Assembly (NCBI GenBank): GCA_022113835.1
Contig: JAILWY010000006.1
Coordinates: 3,782,001-3,846,000 of the forward strand
Origin: Atopsyche davidsoni
Taxonomy: Eukaryota > Arthropoda > Insecta > Trichoptera > Hydrobiosidae
Reading direction: 5' to 3'
DNA length: 64,000 bases
Shown: positions 13,660-25,924 of the stretch, in pieces
How positions within the stretch are numbered: position 1 is the first letter of the stretch
Layout: each line of letters begins with the position of its first letter
Translations under genes and position numbers: made by a program
Notes under the pieces: generated by a model
The model's input: only the letters and a program-made list of their open reading frames with translations
Databases searched by the model: none
What the model was told of the DNA's origin: nothing

Positions 13660-15862
13660 TAGGGTGTCCCTTAAAATTCAAGTTCAATGTTTTTTTACGC
13701 ATACCTTCTTAAAAGTTTAGTAATAATCCTATATTGTCTAGAAAAAAATATTAGTTCGATTTATAAACGGTAACCCGTGCCGACTTGCGATTTTAACTTG
13801 TCCATACAAGTTGCGTAAGTACTGCGCTGTGACTTGTAACTGCATGTTTTATTTGTCATTTCATACGTGATTTTTGAGATTAGTAGTGCTCCATTGTTTA
13901 GTGCGTTAACATGTCGGTGGAATTACAGAGTGATAAACAAAATAATTTCCTTATCGGTTTGCCTAGATATCAAATAAATGGTGCAAAATTACCATCTACT
14001 CGACAAATTCCCTCGGTCCTATTTTACAATATTCGTGAGGTTAAACTGATTGTTAGTGAAAGTGCAAATCTTGTGATTAGGGAGTGCATCATATATTGGG
14101 AAAAAGCAAGAATTCCAACAAGGGCATATCCTAACTGCGTGAAGAAACTTGTTGATTTATATCATGTTTGGAGAGAGTTGCAAAAAAAATTGTAAGAAAA
14201 CTCAGGTTACGTTCAAGAGCCGTGAGAACAATTTCAAAATTGATCTTGATAATTTGTTTGATATTGCACATGCTGATGCTTTTGAGAGAATGAAAATAGA
14301 GTAAGATAAATTATTTTTAATGAAACAGAGAGAGCCAGATCGACCAGGATGCTTAGGTGGTGTTGATAAAAAATTGTCGGAAAAAGAAGATAGATCTAAA
14401 CAACGACGATTGGAAGAAGAGGAAAGGGTTGTAAGACAAAGATAACCACTAGCTGCTGAAACTAGAAAATCAAGAGCAGAAGCAATAAAATCTGACTTCT
14501 TTGGAAGTAATGTACCCGACGTAGTCACAGTCCATTGGGATGGAAAACTATTACCCGGGTTAGATGTACGAAGTTCTAAAGAAGAACGCTTGCCAGTTAT
14601 TGCTTCGTTTGACGATAAGGAACAGCTTCTTGCAGTGCCAAAACTAGAACATTCTTCTGAAAAACATCAAGCTAAGGCTGTCTCAACAGCTCTCTTTGAC
14701 TAGAACCTTCACGATAAAGTACAAATAATGTGCTGCGACACAACAGCTTTCAATACTGGCCGTTTCAATGGAGCTTGTGCTATTTTGGAGCAAACTTTAG
14801 GAAGAGAATTGCTGCTCGTCTGTCGTCATCATGTTTATGAATTGGTCCTAAAAGCTGTCTTTGAAAGCAAAATTAAGTAAATTACTAGTAGCCCAGATAC
14901 TCCAATGTTTAAAAAGTTCAGAGAAAATTGGAAAAACATCGACGCTAGTAACATTGAACCATCTCTTAATTTCGTAAAACAACGTGTTGCCGAGACAGAC
15001 ATTCAAGCTTTTTTAATATTTTATAAAGCAGAATTAGACAAAGGTTATGTAAGAGATGACTACCGCAAATTGGTCGAACTGTGCGTAATATTTTTGGGAG
15101 GAGACACAGAGGAAAAATTAAAACTAAGCCCCCCCGGAGCCATGCATCAGGCACGCTGGATGGCGAGAGCGATCTATTCTTTAAAAATGTGTTTACTTCA
15201 GTCACAATGCAGAATAACTGCGAAGGACAAAAAGACTCTACAAGATGTTTGCTTATGTTTGTAAAACACTGGATGATTACGTATCGGAAAAGAGCAAACA
15301 ATTTTTATCACGACTGCAGATCGACGACAGTTTTCTAAAGGAAGATGTATCTTCTTGGAATAATAATAGTGCTTTTGTGGAAGCTAAAAGAAAAATAAGT
15401 TATTTGAGGGTTGTGAATGATACTGCTGAAAGGGCTGTTAAAATGATGCAAGATTTTAACGGACTTATCGCGGCTGAAGAAGAACAAAAACAGTTCTTGC
15501 TGCGCTGTGTCCAGGAACATAGAAAATTGTATCCGGACTGTAAAAAAACAACTCTATAAAAAAGTTACCCTGACTGATTGTTATTACTTTATGTTTTTGA
15601 TTAAAGATTAATGTTCATTTAATTGAATTTTTACTATTATTCACTTAATTTATTGTATTTATAATGATTTTATACCAGACCGAAATATCAAGACAAAACA
15701 CGTTTTTTACTAAACTTTGAAGCTCGGTCGGCACTAGTTGCAATTTTTCTAGAAAGATGAAATTTTATATTTGAGTATCTTATAGCATTAGTAAAAAATG
15801 TAGAGGGTATGCATTTCGAAATTTGAAAAAAAAATTTTTTTGGTCATATAAGGGACACCCTA
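13660..15862 (+). mobile_element. Complete hAT-like DNA transposon, copy 1
   Basis: This 2203-bp element has matching terminal inverted repeats TAGGGTGTCCCTTA at both ends and lies between 8-bp duplications ATGCAGGT. The TAGGG start and 8-bp duplication fit the hAT superfamily. It carries a broken transposase-like gene in the + direction (13911-15559). A second copy in inverted orientation lies at 59017-61216 and is almost identical. The ends and the duplication are seen directly; assignment to hAT is inferred from target-site length, the TIR start and the Asp and CRHH motifs of the protein. Confidence 0.88.
13911..15559 (+). pseudogene. Broken hAT-like transposase
   Basis: The starting frame encodes 94 residues (MSVELQSDK... 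to LQKKL) and stops at 14195 because of an A8 run; one A fewer would open the next frame. That frame continues with PDRPGCLGGVDKK, HWDGKLLPGLDV, KEERLPVIASFDDKEQLL, MCCDTTAFNTG, LVCRHHVYELVL, RDDYRKLVELCVIFLGG and GAMHQARWMARAIYSLKM. It is interrupted by in-frame stops near 14302, 14445, 14702 and 14878. A further frame change near 15245 leads to a final 104-codon frame starting MFAYVCKTLDD. The Asp in CCDTTAFNTG and the CRHH and ARW motifs resemble the RNase-H-like core of hAT transposases. I recognise this as a recurring but poorly characterised invertebrate protein family. It cannot produce a full-length protein. Confidence 0.75.
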
Positions 15863-15870
15863 ATGCAGGT
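15863..15870. repeat. Target-site duplication (right) of hAT-like copy 1
   Basis: ATGCAGGT, identical to 13652-13659. Confidence 0.9.
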
Positions 15871-15888
15871 ATTAGTATGTTTATGTGA

Positions 15889-16240
15889 TTAAGCACATTT
15901 TTTCATACATTGAAAACGATTAAAGAAAACTCTCAGAAAATATCATCGTGACTTGTGAGGGATTCGAACCCACATCCCCAAGCTTTCATCGCTTGTTACT
16001 TTAATTAAAAAGTCCAGTGTTTGCAAATCATTAAATATTGATTAGCCCGAGCATATTAGTTCATATGTAGAATATGATTATTAAAAATTCTCACTAAATT
16101 GCAGTGGCTCGTTAGCATAGTTGGATAAATGCACCGGCCATGAAAGCTTGGGGATGTGGGTTCGAATCCCTCAAAAGTCACGATGATATTTTCTGAGAGT
16201 TTTCTTTAATCGTTTTCAATGTATGAAAAAATGTGCTTAA
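15889..16240. mobile_element. Foldback element with 101-bp arms carrying tRNA-like sequence
   Basis: The left arm (15889-15989) and right arm (16140-16240) are inverted copies of 101 bp with one mismatch that I can find (a G/T difference within GTGACTTGTGAGGG). The 150-bp spacer is single copy. Each arm includes the T-arm box GTGGGTTCGAATCCC, and the right copy is preceded by a full tRNA-like head. Both outer ends are TTAA, which could be piggyBac-type target duplications or chance palindromic ends. Either two tRNA-derived SINE copies lie head to head (the left one 5' truncated), or this is one MITE that captured a tRNA-like sequence. The near identity implies a recent origin. Confidence 0.75.
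16104..16181 (+). repeat. tRNA-like sequence (SINE head or tRNA pseudogene)
   Basis: A matching box A (TAGCATAGTTGG, 16113-16124) and box B (GGTTCGAATCC, within 16156-16170) are spaced as in tRNAs. The outer bases GTGGC and GTCAC can pair as an acceptor stem and GCAT/ATGC as a D stem. The anticodon stem pairs poorly, so a functional tRNA is unlikely. A tRNA-derived SINE promoter is the better reading. Confidence 0.55.
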
Positions 16241-16364
16241 TATTAAGTATTTGGTAGCAAAATCGTAACACTTATAATTTAGATTAATTAAATATGTATT
16301 GTTAATTCATTGTACGTTTGTACGAAGCACATGTTCCTAGTGTGTACTTTTCAATTTCATTGAA

Positions 16365-16640
16365 TTGACGGGTCGCGTGTGTAGGTGCAGAAACAGCTTT
16401 GACGAATCGATCTCCGCTCGTAGGTCCCAGTGTGCGGGACAGCCAGAGAGCCGCGTGGCCGGGCGGGAGGACCGCCGGCCGCAGTCGGCGGCTCCGTTCC
16501 ACTCCGTTTATTCTGCGGTGATTCTGCCAGCCGAGCGTATAAGGTTCGAGGCCTGTGTGCAATCAATTTAACAAAAGCCGCCCGCCTTACAAGGATGGTC
16601 ACTGCGCAGGCGTGCCGGCGACTGTCATGGCGGCTCCACG
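16365..16640. promoter_or_regulatory. GC-rich island, candidate CRE
   Basis: A GC-rich block (for example GGGCGGGAGGACCGCCGGCC near 16460) is open in several frames on both strands simply because it lacks stops. The overlapping translations resemble nothing known. It lies next to the tRNA-like SINE head, so part of it may be repeat-derived. A regulatory role is a guess from composition. Confidence 0.2.
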
Positions 16641-16685
16641 ACGGGAAGTCCCCTCCGATTGAAGCGGCGGACCTTCATCAATCTA

Positions 16686-16750
16686 CTGCCTAGTGGTCCA
16701 GAGGTCAGCACGCTCGCTTGCCGATCATGGCGTCCCGGTACAAATCCGGA
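16686..16750 (+). repeat. tRNA-like SINE head
   Basis: CCTAGTGGTCCAGAGGTCAG resembles a tRNA D-arm (box A), and CCCGGTACAAATCCGG about 40 bp later resembles a T-arm (box B) with one altered base. The stretch to about 16810 may be the SINE body. The 3' end and target duplications could not be fixed. Confidence 0.4.
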
Positions 16751-16810
16751 TAAATTGCATTCGCGTTCACGGGGAAGTAAATCCCTCAGAGAAAGTAAAC
16801 CCTTCCAACA

Positions 16811-19800
16811 GTGTCTTTTTGTAATTTTTATCATATTAATGTAAATATAAAGATGAAGAAAAGAGAAAGATCGGTATAGATCTTTGCACTGGGCGTTACT
16901 CTCAGAATAATGCATAGTATTTATTTTGAAGCAATTCAGGGGTAATTTCAAATCAAATATCAATAACGATGATCAAATAGGTTACAATATAACAATATTC
17001 AAAATTCAATACCAGAATGACAATTTATTATTTAAAATACAGAACCAACTGCTCGCGATGAAAATATTGGCAGAAAGTACATCGTTTTAGGACGATTGAA
17101 TTCAATGAGATCTGATAGCGTCATCTGTGAACAGATTGAAATACTCGATGCGCGGTTGGTCCGGACGCTAGTATTACTATTGACGGGAAGATGGCGTTGA
17201 TATATTTTACGGACATTTAAAAGTTTATTTCATAAATATTCGAAAAATTCCAAAAAAATTGGCGCTTTGTTTTCAAATACTTTGATTATTTGTTTTTTTT
17301 TTTTATGATTTTACCATGTAAATTTCACAACATTTCAAAACAACAAAGAAAACCAAAGGCTGCATTCTTTAAATTGACAAAAAGCTTCACAATTATATTA
17401 AATTAATCAAAAAGGCGTTTCCGTAAGTTTCGTGGCATTGTTCGACACGTTTGACTATCAAATAAATCTTTAAAGCCAAAATAGTAGCAAGAGCGCCTCC
17501 ACAAATAATCGATTATTTCCGTGAGAAAGTCAGAAAAACAAAGAAGCGCAGCAAAACAAAGCCACAAGCTTCACGCCGGGAACGATTTAAAAAGACGCAC
17601 AAAGAGTAAACAAATGGACGTCATTAGGAGGTCAGAAGTGCGTTGATCCGAGTTCTTCGCGGTTGATAAAAAATTACGCAAGAATTACATACAGCCACGG
17701 ACAGAAACCGTCCATCTTGTTGCAATGAAAACGCGATGAAAGAAGGGCGTGCCGAGGCGGCCATTAGTACCGGCTGCCCGGGAGTTCTCCGACGGACGTC
17801 AGTGCTTGTGGTATTAGGCAATTTGTCATGCCAACGAAATTCGGTGTGCATCTCGTATCTTATATACAATTGATATAAAGCAGGCCTATTCATCATGCAT
17901 AATGACATATAGGCTACGATATTACAGTGCTTAAGAAATTTATACAGGGAGTTTTAATACTCATGATATCAACCACAAATAGATTTTTTCTATCGTGTAG
18001 TTATATCTTCATGGCCATTAAAAGGGAAAAATACTTATTCTGTTCCAAGGGTAAAAAAATATAATATATTTTACTATCTATTCGTCTTGTAAAAAAGTAG
18101 TCAATTCTTCTCTATTATTATATTGCATTATTTACCGTTATCTACTTTATGTGAAAATTAACAGTACAATATAGAACAAGATTGAAAAACGCATGGACAT
18201 TATTTCCAGAATCTAAAACATAAATCGGAACATGTATCTTTAATAAAATCTTATGAAAATGCGGAGAAGGCAGTGTTTTGAATATGACCACTAAAGGATA
18301 TATATATTATGAAAATATTAGCTCCTAAATCAACAGTAGTATCAAAATAATACATGAAATATTATAAGTGAATTTTATCACCAAATAGATGTTTTAAAAA
18401 ATATATGGTTTTGATGCAAGAGATCAACGTGTTGGTTCGCTTTCTTATATACTTGTAAATAATCAGTAGGTGATTTAATAAACTTCATTTCCAGCCAAAA
18501 AGCAATGAGCTCGTACATACAAAAGTGATGGATGCTCATGACTTATGACACCAATAATAAAATAATCAATTACTCCGGCGTACTGCAAGTATGGTTATTT
18601 TTTCGCATTTTGGGCACACAGTGCACGCAGGTCGACCGGCCGACCCACTCTGACAAACACCCCCGCCGTTTATCACCCGAGTCCGGCCTGTCAAAACGAT
18701 TACGAGTCGGTGATTAATTGTTTTATCCTGTAGTTTAAAATTTAACAGTCACTATTACTTACAATGATAAACCAGCCGGGAGACGCTGGGGGGCTCGGCG
18801 CGAGAAGGACTGGAGCACAAAAGTGAAATTAATACAAATGTAGAAATAGTCTTATTAGTCAAATATATAGTATTAAATAGACGAATCGATGCCAAAATAT
18901 ACAAACTATCTTTGTACAGTGTAATTTTTATAAACGCTGTAAATTTTAATTAAGTTAATAACTATTGCATGTACGTCATCTGACAAATTAAATTTTTGAG
19001 AAGATTGCGTGTTGTACAGTAAATAAAAAATAACTAATAATTTAACTTTTTAATTAAATAATAATTATAACCTCCTGTAGATTTAATGCATATATAAATG
19101 ACTTCCTACTCCGTAACAAGCTATAGTCCGGTGTACTCGTTATTGTAAAGTTCTTTATATAGCAACAATTTAGTACAAAAAAATTAAAAAGTTAACCCTA
19201 GGATGACTTCAATTAAGAGAAGAATTTCCTTGCTGTTTATAACATCTCAATAATTGTAATAGAATTATTCTACGTAATTGTCTCAGATGACTGGGAATTG
19301 AACTACGCCTCTATATTTTATGTCAGTTGACAGGCATTCAATTATAAGCATGATTGGTAGAAGTTACTAGCAATGCTGTTCAATTGATTTACAGAGACTA
19401 ATTTTAATACTTATTGCGAGCTTACTGCATAAACCAACCGGCAATTGGACGGCTTGGTAGCCTACCGGTTAAAACTGATCAGCTATTTACATTTTGTTTG
19501 CAATCTCAAAAATAATGTTCAAATACATATTTTTAAAAATATTATTTCATACATTCAGAAGAAGCGAGACGCTAAATATGCTTTCATATCTTATACACAA
19601 GTATCTGAAAAATAGATTTGGCTTAAATACAATTAAAGCCAAATAGGATTAATATTATTAAAAAAATTGTAGAATTTAAATTTGAATGAAACATATGTGG
19701 AAATGATTAATGAAATCGAGACGTTTTTACACCGAGAATTGAATGATGTAGCTAAGATGACAAACAACGAGAGAAACCGTAGAGAAGAAGTAGCGAGCTG

Positions 19801-21930
19801 TTCTCGGTGAGGTCCGACTACCGTCCGCATTCTGACAGACGCTCTGTGGACGGGCGTCGCAGGACGCCGGGCATTTATCATACGCGCATTAACTTCGTAT
19901 TTGTAAACGTCCATCTGCCCATAGACAAGAGGTTTGTCTTCCAGATCTTGTCTCCGATACTGAAGCATAAAAGACGAATAAAATAATCGAGAAACTGAAG
20001 GATCATTTGTTTTCCACGTTGCTTTTGTGTTTTGGAATGTGTTCCTAGGAAGTTTGTATTCATTTTAGAAGCCAGCGGGATATTTAAAACGTCGATAAAA
20101 AAATGTTTTTACAGGATATATGGTACTAAATTATGGTATATGGTTAAATCAAAGCAAGTAATAGAAAAATTATAAGAACTACAGAAAGGTCGAATACGAA
20201 TACGGAATAAAAAATTATAAGAAATTAAAAATATATTCAACAGACCAAAGATACTTCAAAAATATTTATATTGTATCGTTATAACTTTAGCTACTCCGTC
20301 ATATATCCAAAACTTAGCACCAAACAACTAACTATTTTTCATTATTTTAATACACATTAAATAATTAAAGATTCAAATGTTAACCGGCATGCTTAATTCA
20401 CCTGTAAAGTAAATATTCCGGTGACACTATCGATAAAGTGCCTTGATAAATAGTAGATAGGAATTTCTATGAGGTAGGTACCTATTATAATTTATGCGAA
20501 TATTATTTACAGAATATTTCTAAACCGGTTTGTATAGCCGTCATTATGTACTTATTTGTGATGTCACATTTAGATAATGTGTATAATTATGAATAATATT
20601 TTATGAATAATATTCATACTCTACAAGGTAAAGAATATGATTATTGGCATTAAAAGTTCACACTAATATATACATAAAAAATAAAGCATTTAATAATGCA
20701 GATATTATTTTTAAATTAATTATGCGTAAGATATGAAATTTACATGAAATAATATTTCTTGCAATAAATACTGGCTACAGTACTAAAATGTATTTCTTTT
20801 GGCATTTGGCAAATTATATCTATTTAAACGAACAAAAATAAACGGATTTAATTGGAATGTTAAATCCCTGTCTAAATATATATTTATAAATACCTTTGTT
20901 GGTGGTACTAGATAACTACATTCTTTACCCTAGATATAATATAATTTTATAAATTAGTGCCGTTGTAAATTGTCTATAGATAAAATCACCATCAGGCAAC
21001 GAAAAAAATATAGCTTTACAATAATTAGATCGATGTTTTCATTGAAATTTAACGAGGCATCAACACAGGGGATATAAAAAAATACTGCTTGTCAATCCAG
21101 GTTACCAGCCTGGTTAGAATCACCATCGAGAGATGTTATGGCTGAGATAGTCCGTATTGAGATATCGCCGGGTGACAAATAGAGCGAAGATACTGAGTGT
21201 TGAGCGAACCTAGAGAATAATCACCACATTGTGGGTAACAGGTTTATATCTAAGATTAAACTCTGTTGGAAGGATGAGAAGAATTGGGTGTTAACTTTTA
21301 GATTATACGTCAATATAGAGCAGGCCGCGTAGGTAGCGTTAGATAGTGATCACTTTGAAGGCTTATTTAGTTATTAAATCGAGCGAGGTACCAAGAAAAT
21401 TATATACATATTGAGAGATTTTTTGAGTGATTACTACAAGAGAGGCAGACACGGCACTGTTAAAGAAAATACGATATCTTTCTGTAATATTCGAAGGCTC
21501 GTACGTTGTACATACAATATAACTATGAGTTTTCTAAATGAAATACTTAACAAATGATGTTTGATCTGAATGTCATTGAATAATATGATAAACGATACTT
21601 TAAATAAGTAAAGTAAATTTTTTTCAGATGTTAATAATGCGGATTTAGACATTTGAGTTTTCTGTGTGTGTGTAATATTTCAATATGTTATAAAACTTTA
21701 GATTCCAAAATTTATTCTTGCAGTCACGAAATAATAATAGAATTTCATGTATTACTTATGTGCAAGCACTAAATTTTAATTTCGGTTTATTATGGAAACG
21801 AAAATTATTTTAAATTGACCATATGAAACCACACATAAATTTAATTTGACCAAAAAGAATGCGGCATCGCACTGGTACTTACTTCTGAATTATATTAAGG
21901 ATATCTGACATCTTCCGAGTAGTTAAACAA
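16811..21930. other. AT-rich noncoding DNA with GC islands
   Basis: There are no supported genes. GC-richer blocks occur at 17560-17840 (contains CCATTAG and TGCCCGGG), 18600-18820 and 19790-19880. A tRNA-like remnant is possible near 19290 but too decayed to call. Open frames are short and shadow the islands. Confidence 0.5.
18600..18820. promoter_or_regulatory. GC-rich island with GATA- and homeodomain-like words
   Basis: Contains CGCCGTTTATCACC (GATA-type TTATC) and CGGTGATTAATTG (homeodomain type) within GTCGACCGGCCGACCC-rich sequence. Candidate regulatory element by composition and motifs only. Confidence 0.22.
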
Positions 21931-22205
21931 ATATTTATGGTAGGACCCGTGATAGAAGATCGGGGTTCCCAAGGACAATGGCACATATTTCAAGGATGCA
22001 TGCCCAGACGGATTACCGGGTGTGGCAACAGACTCTTTTGTGAGACTCATTGGTCCCTTTCATCCTCCAGGACATTCTGTCTTACGCCAGCGCACAGTGG
22101 CACAATGCCTGCATTGATAGCGCAAGTATCAACCCTGTTTTTATACGAAGGCACAGGGTGTGCCGATCCGACACGAACTTGGACACTCCTTGAATATTTT
22201 TAAAG
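21931..22205 (+). other. Unrecognised GC-balanced block with an 88-codon open frame
   Basis: This block is less AT-rich than its surroundings and carries a + strand frame of 88 codons from ATG at 21937. Fragments such as GPVIEDRGSQGQW and RRITGCGNRLFCE resemble no family I can name. No splice sites, signal peptide or repeats of it elsewhere in the window were found. It may be a decayed transposon fragment or a regulatory island. Confidence 0.2.
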
Positions 22206-24392
22206 CTACCAAACCAGTAGTTTGTAACTAAGGCATTATTTCGAATCTGTGAGCGATCAATATTACAGATAATGTATTACAAAGTAATATAATATTAAAT
22301 TGTAAAAAGGTTTTTTTAAATATAAAATTAATGTGTGAAAAGTAAGTAATTTTGAAAATTTCATAACGAAAAAATAAGTCACTGAACTATTAAAAATAAC
22401 TATGCACTTTTCTTATGTAAACATGCAGTTTTACATTCCCTTATGTCAAGGAGATTTGTATTAAAACTGAATATATCATGTACACATAAGTTTCCCTACT
22501 TTAATAATTCAATCTCTTTGTGACATTACCCCTCGGAGACAAAATATTTTAAAGCATGTAGATAAACAAATACAGTGTAATTTTCGAATGTTACATTCGT
22601 TCAATATACACACCGATTTAGGTCATTCTTTTTTCCTATGATGAAGACGATAAATATTTACCATTATTATTTGAATGTAAAAGTTACCTTTGTAAAAAAG
22701 TCATCTTCATACACAACAAACAAGACCAATATTAAAAATTGACTACATTTGTTTTATATTATGTATTTCTCTTTTTAGTGGCATTCATTTACATAATGAT
22801 GCTCCTCAAAGTATATTTCGAAATATTTAATTTTGAGTTTAAAAAACCCTGCTTACGGATTTTACAATGATATTATTTTTTAGCGTGTCAGCTCATAAAA
22901 AGTAAACAGATAGTTCGAGGTTTCTAGAGATATAAAGTTGTTTTTTTACTACATCGAGGGTGGCATACCCCCAGGAAACCACATTCAATGGGACCATTGT
23001 CTGGTGGAGTCTACAGAAGCGCTGCAACTGATGGAATCTAAAAACCTTGTACTCTTCCTTGCATATATTTGCTCTATTATTTCGAATCGACATTTGATAT
23101 TTAAAGTCTAGTGAATAAAGGGGTTTTTTATAAACGAAAACTCTATTTTAGAGTTATGAAAATATAACCTAAATGATACACAGAGGAACACTGTCAATAT
23201 AATATAGTTTGATTACAATGAATGCATAGTACACAATGAGCAAAAATATTGTATCTTACTCTAAAAATATAAAACTTTAGAATATTATAATAACTTTATG
23301 AAATTTTTTACGTTTAAATAAAAAAGAGGCTAATACTGTTAAGTATATCCGAAATTAAATATAAATTTGTCGTTGTGTTTGTTATAGAGAGTGAGATAAA
23401 TATTTTTTTTTATTGAAAAAGTTTATTTTTTAGTCAGATGTTAGTTTTTAAAAGGAAAAGGAAAATTTTAGATTGTATAACAGCGGAGTCTACGTATAAT
23501 TTAATTCCAATAATATGTATTTGAAAAAAGTTGTATATTTTAAATAAATTTCTATGACCACGATTCAAAAGCTTCTCAACTGTTAGTTCGAGATAACGTC
23601 TTCCTGTTGAAATCACAACCGCGATCATATTTCTGGACTCATTAAATTATATTTTAAGAACTGCTCGAAATACGGCCGCCCACCGATCATTACAGATTGT
23701 AGCGAAATATTGTCAACGTTTCACTGGCACACCGTTTTCACGAAAATAAATGTGAATGGATAAATAAACTTCATCTTCATAGATATTCTGCAGGATGATC
23801 CATAAATCATAGACTGTATGGAACTTCAGCGACAGAGTTAAACCATGGCTTAGCTGTAAATGTATCATCGAATCACGATCACGATTATTCCTATTTTAAA
23901 TTTTAATTTTTTAATAATACGGGATTTTTTTGGGAATAGTGTGGTTTAAGATAACTGCCATAAAATGATAAGAAAGATCCTCGATTTTTTTAAAAACATA
24001 AGTAGGTCCCAACATACGCATAGCTATCGCGGCCTGTCGCCTCAGTCCATTCCAGACCTCTTGTTATTTGCATGTGTATATTATTTTATTATTAATAATC
24101 AGATATTTTTTTGTTGATTTTGATAAAGAAAGTACGAGGTTCTATTATAATAACCCAGAAAAATAGATCTTAAAATTCAAGTTCAAAGATAGAACCGCGT
24201 AAGTCTTCTATTCGTGCAGTAGAAACAACCTTTCATTAGTTCTTCTACTTATCTTGTCTTAGCAATGGTCCGACTGAGGTTTTCGAAATGCTAGCAACAA
24301 CAAGAATATAAAGATATAAAAGTAAAAAAGTAAACATTAATAAAAAGGAAATAAATTATACGAATAAATCTTTATATTGTATGTATATATAC

Positions 24393-24404
<12 letters not shown>
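22206..24404. other. AT-rich noncoding DNA
   Basis: No gene, RNA or transposon ends recognised. Short frames only. A slightly GC-richer piece near 22940-23060 lacks any coding signal. Confidence 0.5.

Positions 24405-24472
<68 letters not shown>
24405..24472. repeat. (AT)n microsatellite with ACAT/GTAT borders
   Basis: A 68-bp AT run has the tetranucleotide ACAT repeated on its left and GTAT on its right, so the compound repeat is close to a palindrome (about 24381-24482). Confidence 0.95.
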
Positions 24473-24480
<8 letters not shown>

Positions 24481-25195
24481 ATGCGCAAGAAATACTTCTT
24501 TAAAATATTAATTTAAAAATATATTAAATTTAATCGGCTTATAAATCTAAAAAACCATCGTGATTTTATGATTCTTTTTTACGTGTGAAATGACAAGAAA
24601 AATAGTTAGATTATATTTAAATAAGAGCAATAAATAGAAAAATTCACGGCTAGTTCAAGCCAAGTTCATGCTAAAAGTAGCTTCTAAAAGTCAACTGGAG
24701 AACGTACGGAGTAAATCACTAGTAAATTAATTAAGATTTACTTACAACGATTAACAGTATGGACCCTTATTCAGTATTCAGTTAATTCGGCAAATGGTTT
24801 TTTGGTCATTTGAAAATGTGACTGCATTATTTGTTTGTATTTTTACTAACATCAAAGTTAAATCGTAAATTATATAGACATAGACAATAAAGACTGCATT
24901 GAGATATGTTGGTAAGTGTCGGAACTCAATGCTTGGGGTACAAAACCCTGTCCTAGCAAAATGTAGTAACATTTTTATTATATTTTTTAAATGAGATTAA
25001 ATTCGATAAACATCAAAATAAATAGCACTTAAGTAAACTTTGAAATATTTCGTTACATAATTTATTTGCATCTTTCGTTATCCAGTGTACGTGAAAAATT
25101 AAATACAAATCTTTAAGAGAAGATTTTTCTATAGCCTTCAATTTCTCTTGTTTGAATCTCAATAGCAACCAATTAAGCAGAATATTTTTATCTAA
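24473..25195. other. AT-rich noncoding DNA
   Basis: Nothing recognised. Confidence 0.5.
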
Positions 25196-25530
25196 TGGCC
25201 ATTGCTCTGGTCAGTTCATAAAAGAGTTTACTCCTACAGCCTGCCTGCCTCCGACGCGGGTAAACACGTACAAAGTCGGTGTTTACGAGTGACAGTAGCA
25301 TCTACAGCCGGAGTCACGAGCAAAGATCGCAACCTCGATTGGTCGTTTTCTCTAAATTTCCCATTGAACGCCGGTCCAGAATTTCCCTATAGATTATTAC
25401 CGTACCTTTCTAGGAGCCCGCTGTAACATGCGATCGCGTGCTCGGAGTGCAACCGTTTGTAACGAACAGCTGTTAGGAGGATGTAGCGGGCACGCCGGGG
25501 GACTCCGCGCGGATGTTTGTAAATCTCTCG
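25196..25530. promoter_or_regulatory. GC-rich island with forkhead-like words
   Basis: The block contains GGGTAAACACG near 25260 and GGTGTTTACGAG near 25280. These are two forkhead-type TAAACA/TGTTTA words in opposite orientation about 20 bp apart. A CACGCCGGGGGACTCCGCG core lies near 25490. The open frame at 25202-25426 is not recognisable. Candidate regulatory element. Confidence 0.25.
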
Positions 25531-25568
25531 TAAATGGATACTAAAAAAGAGTTCTTCGAGATTAATTT

Positions 25569-25748
25569 ATGCCTGCGTTAATGGCAGGACATACAGTGAG
25601 ACAAGTAAAGCACCAAAGAAAAAATAACGTCAAAAACAGTAAATCTTTGTTGGAAGCAATACAGTTTAAATGTTTTGTGACACAAGAAATTGATGACAGT
25701 AAAAAAAATCCCTTTTTATCTAAAGAAAATCTATTGAAGAACTTTTGA
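25569..25748 (+). other. Small ORF of 59 codons, doubtful
   Basis: It starts ATGCCTGCG and encodes 59 lysine- and asparagine-rich residues (MPALMAGHTVRQVKHQRKN at the start, KENLLKNF at the end). There is no signal peptide and no known motif. The composition is what chance would give in AT-rich DNA, but the frame is open over 180 bp just below a GC island. Listed for completeness only. Confidence 0.1.
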
Positions 25749-25924
25749 AATCGAAAAACTACTTTTAACAACTTTGATGAATAAAGTAGATGAATACAAT
25801 GCTTCGTGCATTGTGTGTTCCCATATGGTTACCAAACAGAGAACTATAAATGCAACTGCTTTTCAGATCCACTAATCAAGAAGTGCACCTAATGACAATT
25901 AAGTAACCGAGAAAGTTCCAGGGT

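Noticed and set aside
14194..14209. GTAAG followed by CAG at the transposase break, as if a tiny intron
   Set aside because: About 15 bp is far too short for a spliceosomal intron; a one-base slip in the A8 run explains the frame change.
16104..16181. Functional tRNA gene
   Set aside because: Boxes A and B are good but the anticodon stem does not pair well and the sequence is part of a duplicated foldback, so a SINE or pseudogene is more likely.
16302..16963. Several overlapping frames of 60-112 codons on both strands
   Set aside because: A GC-rich island and a tRNA-like SINE head make several frames open at once; no motif supports any.
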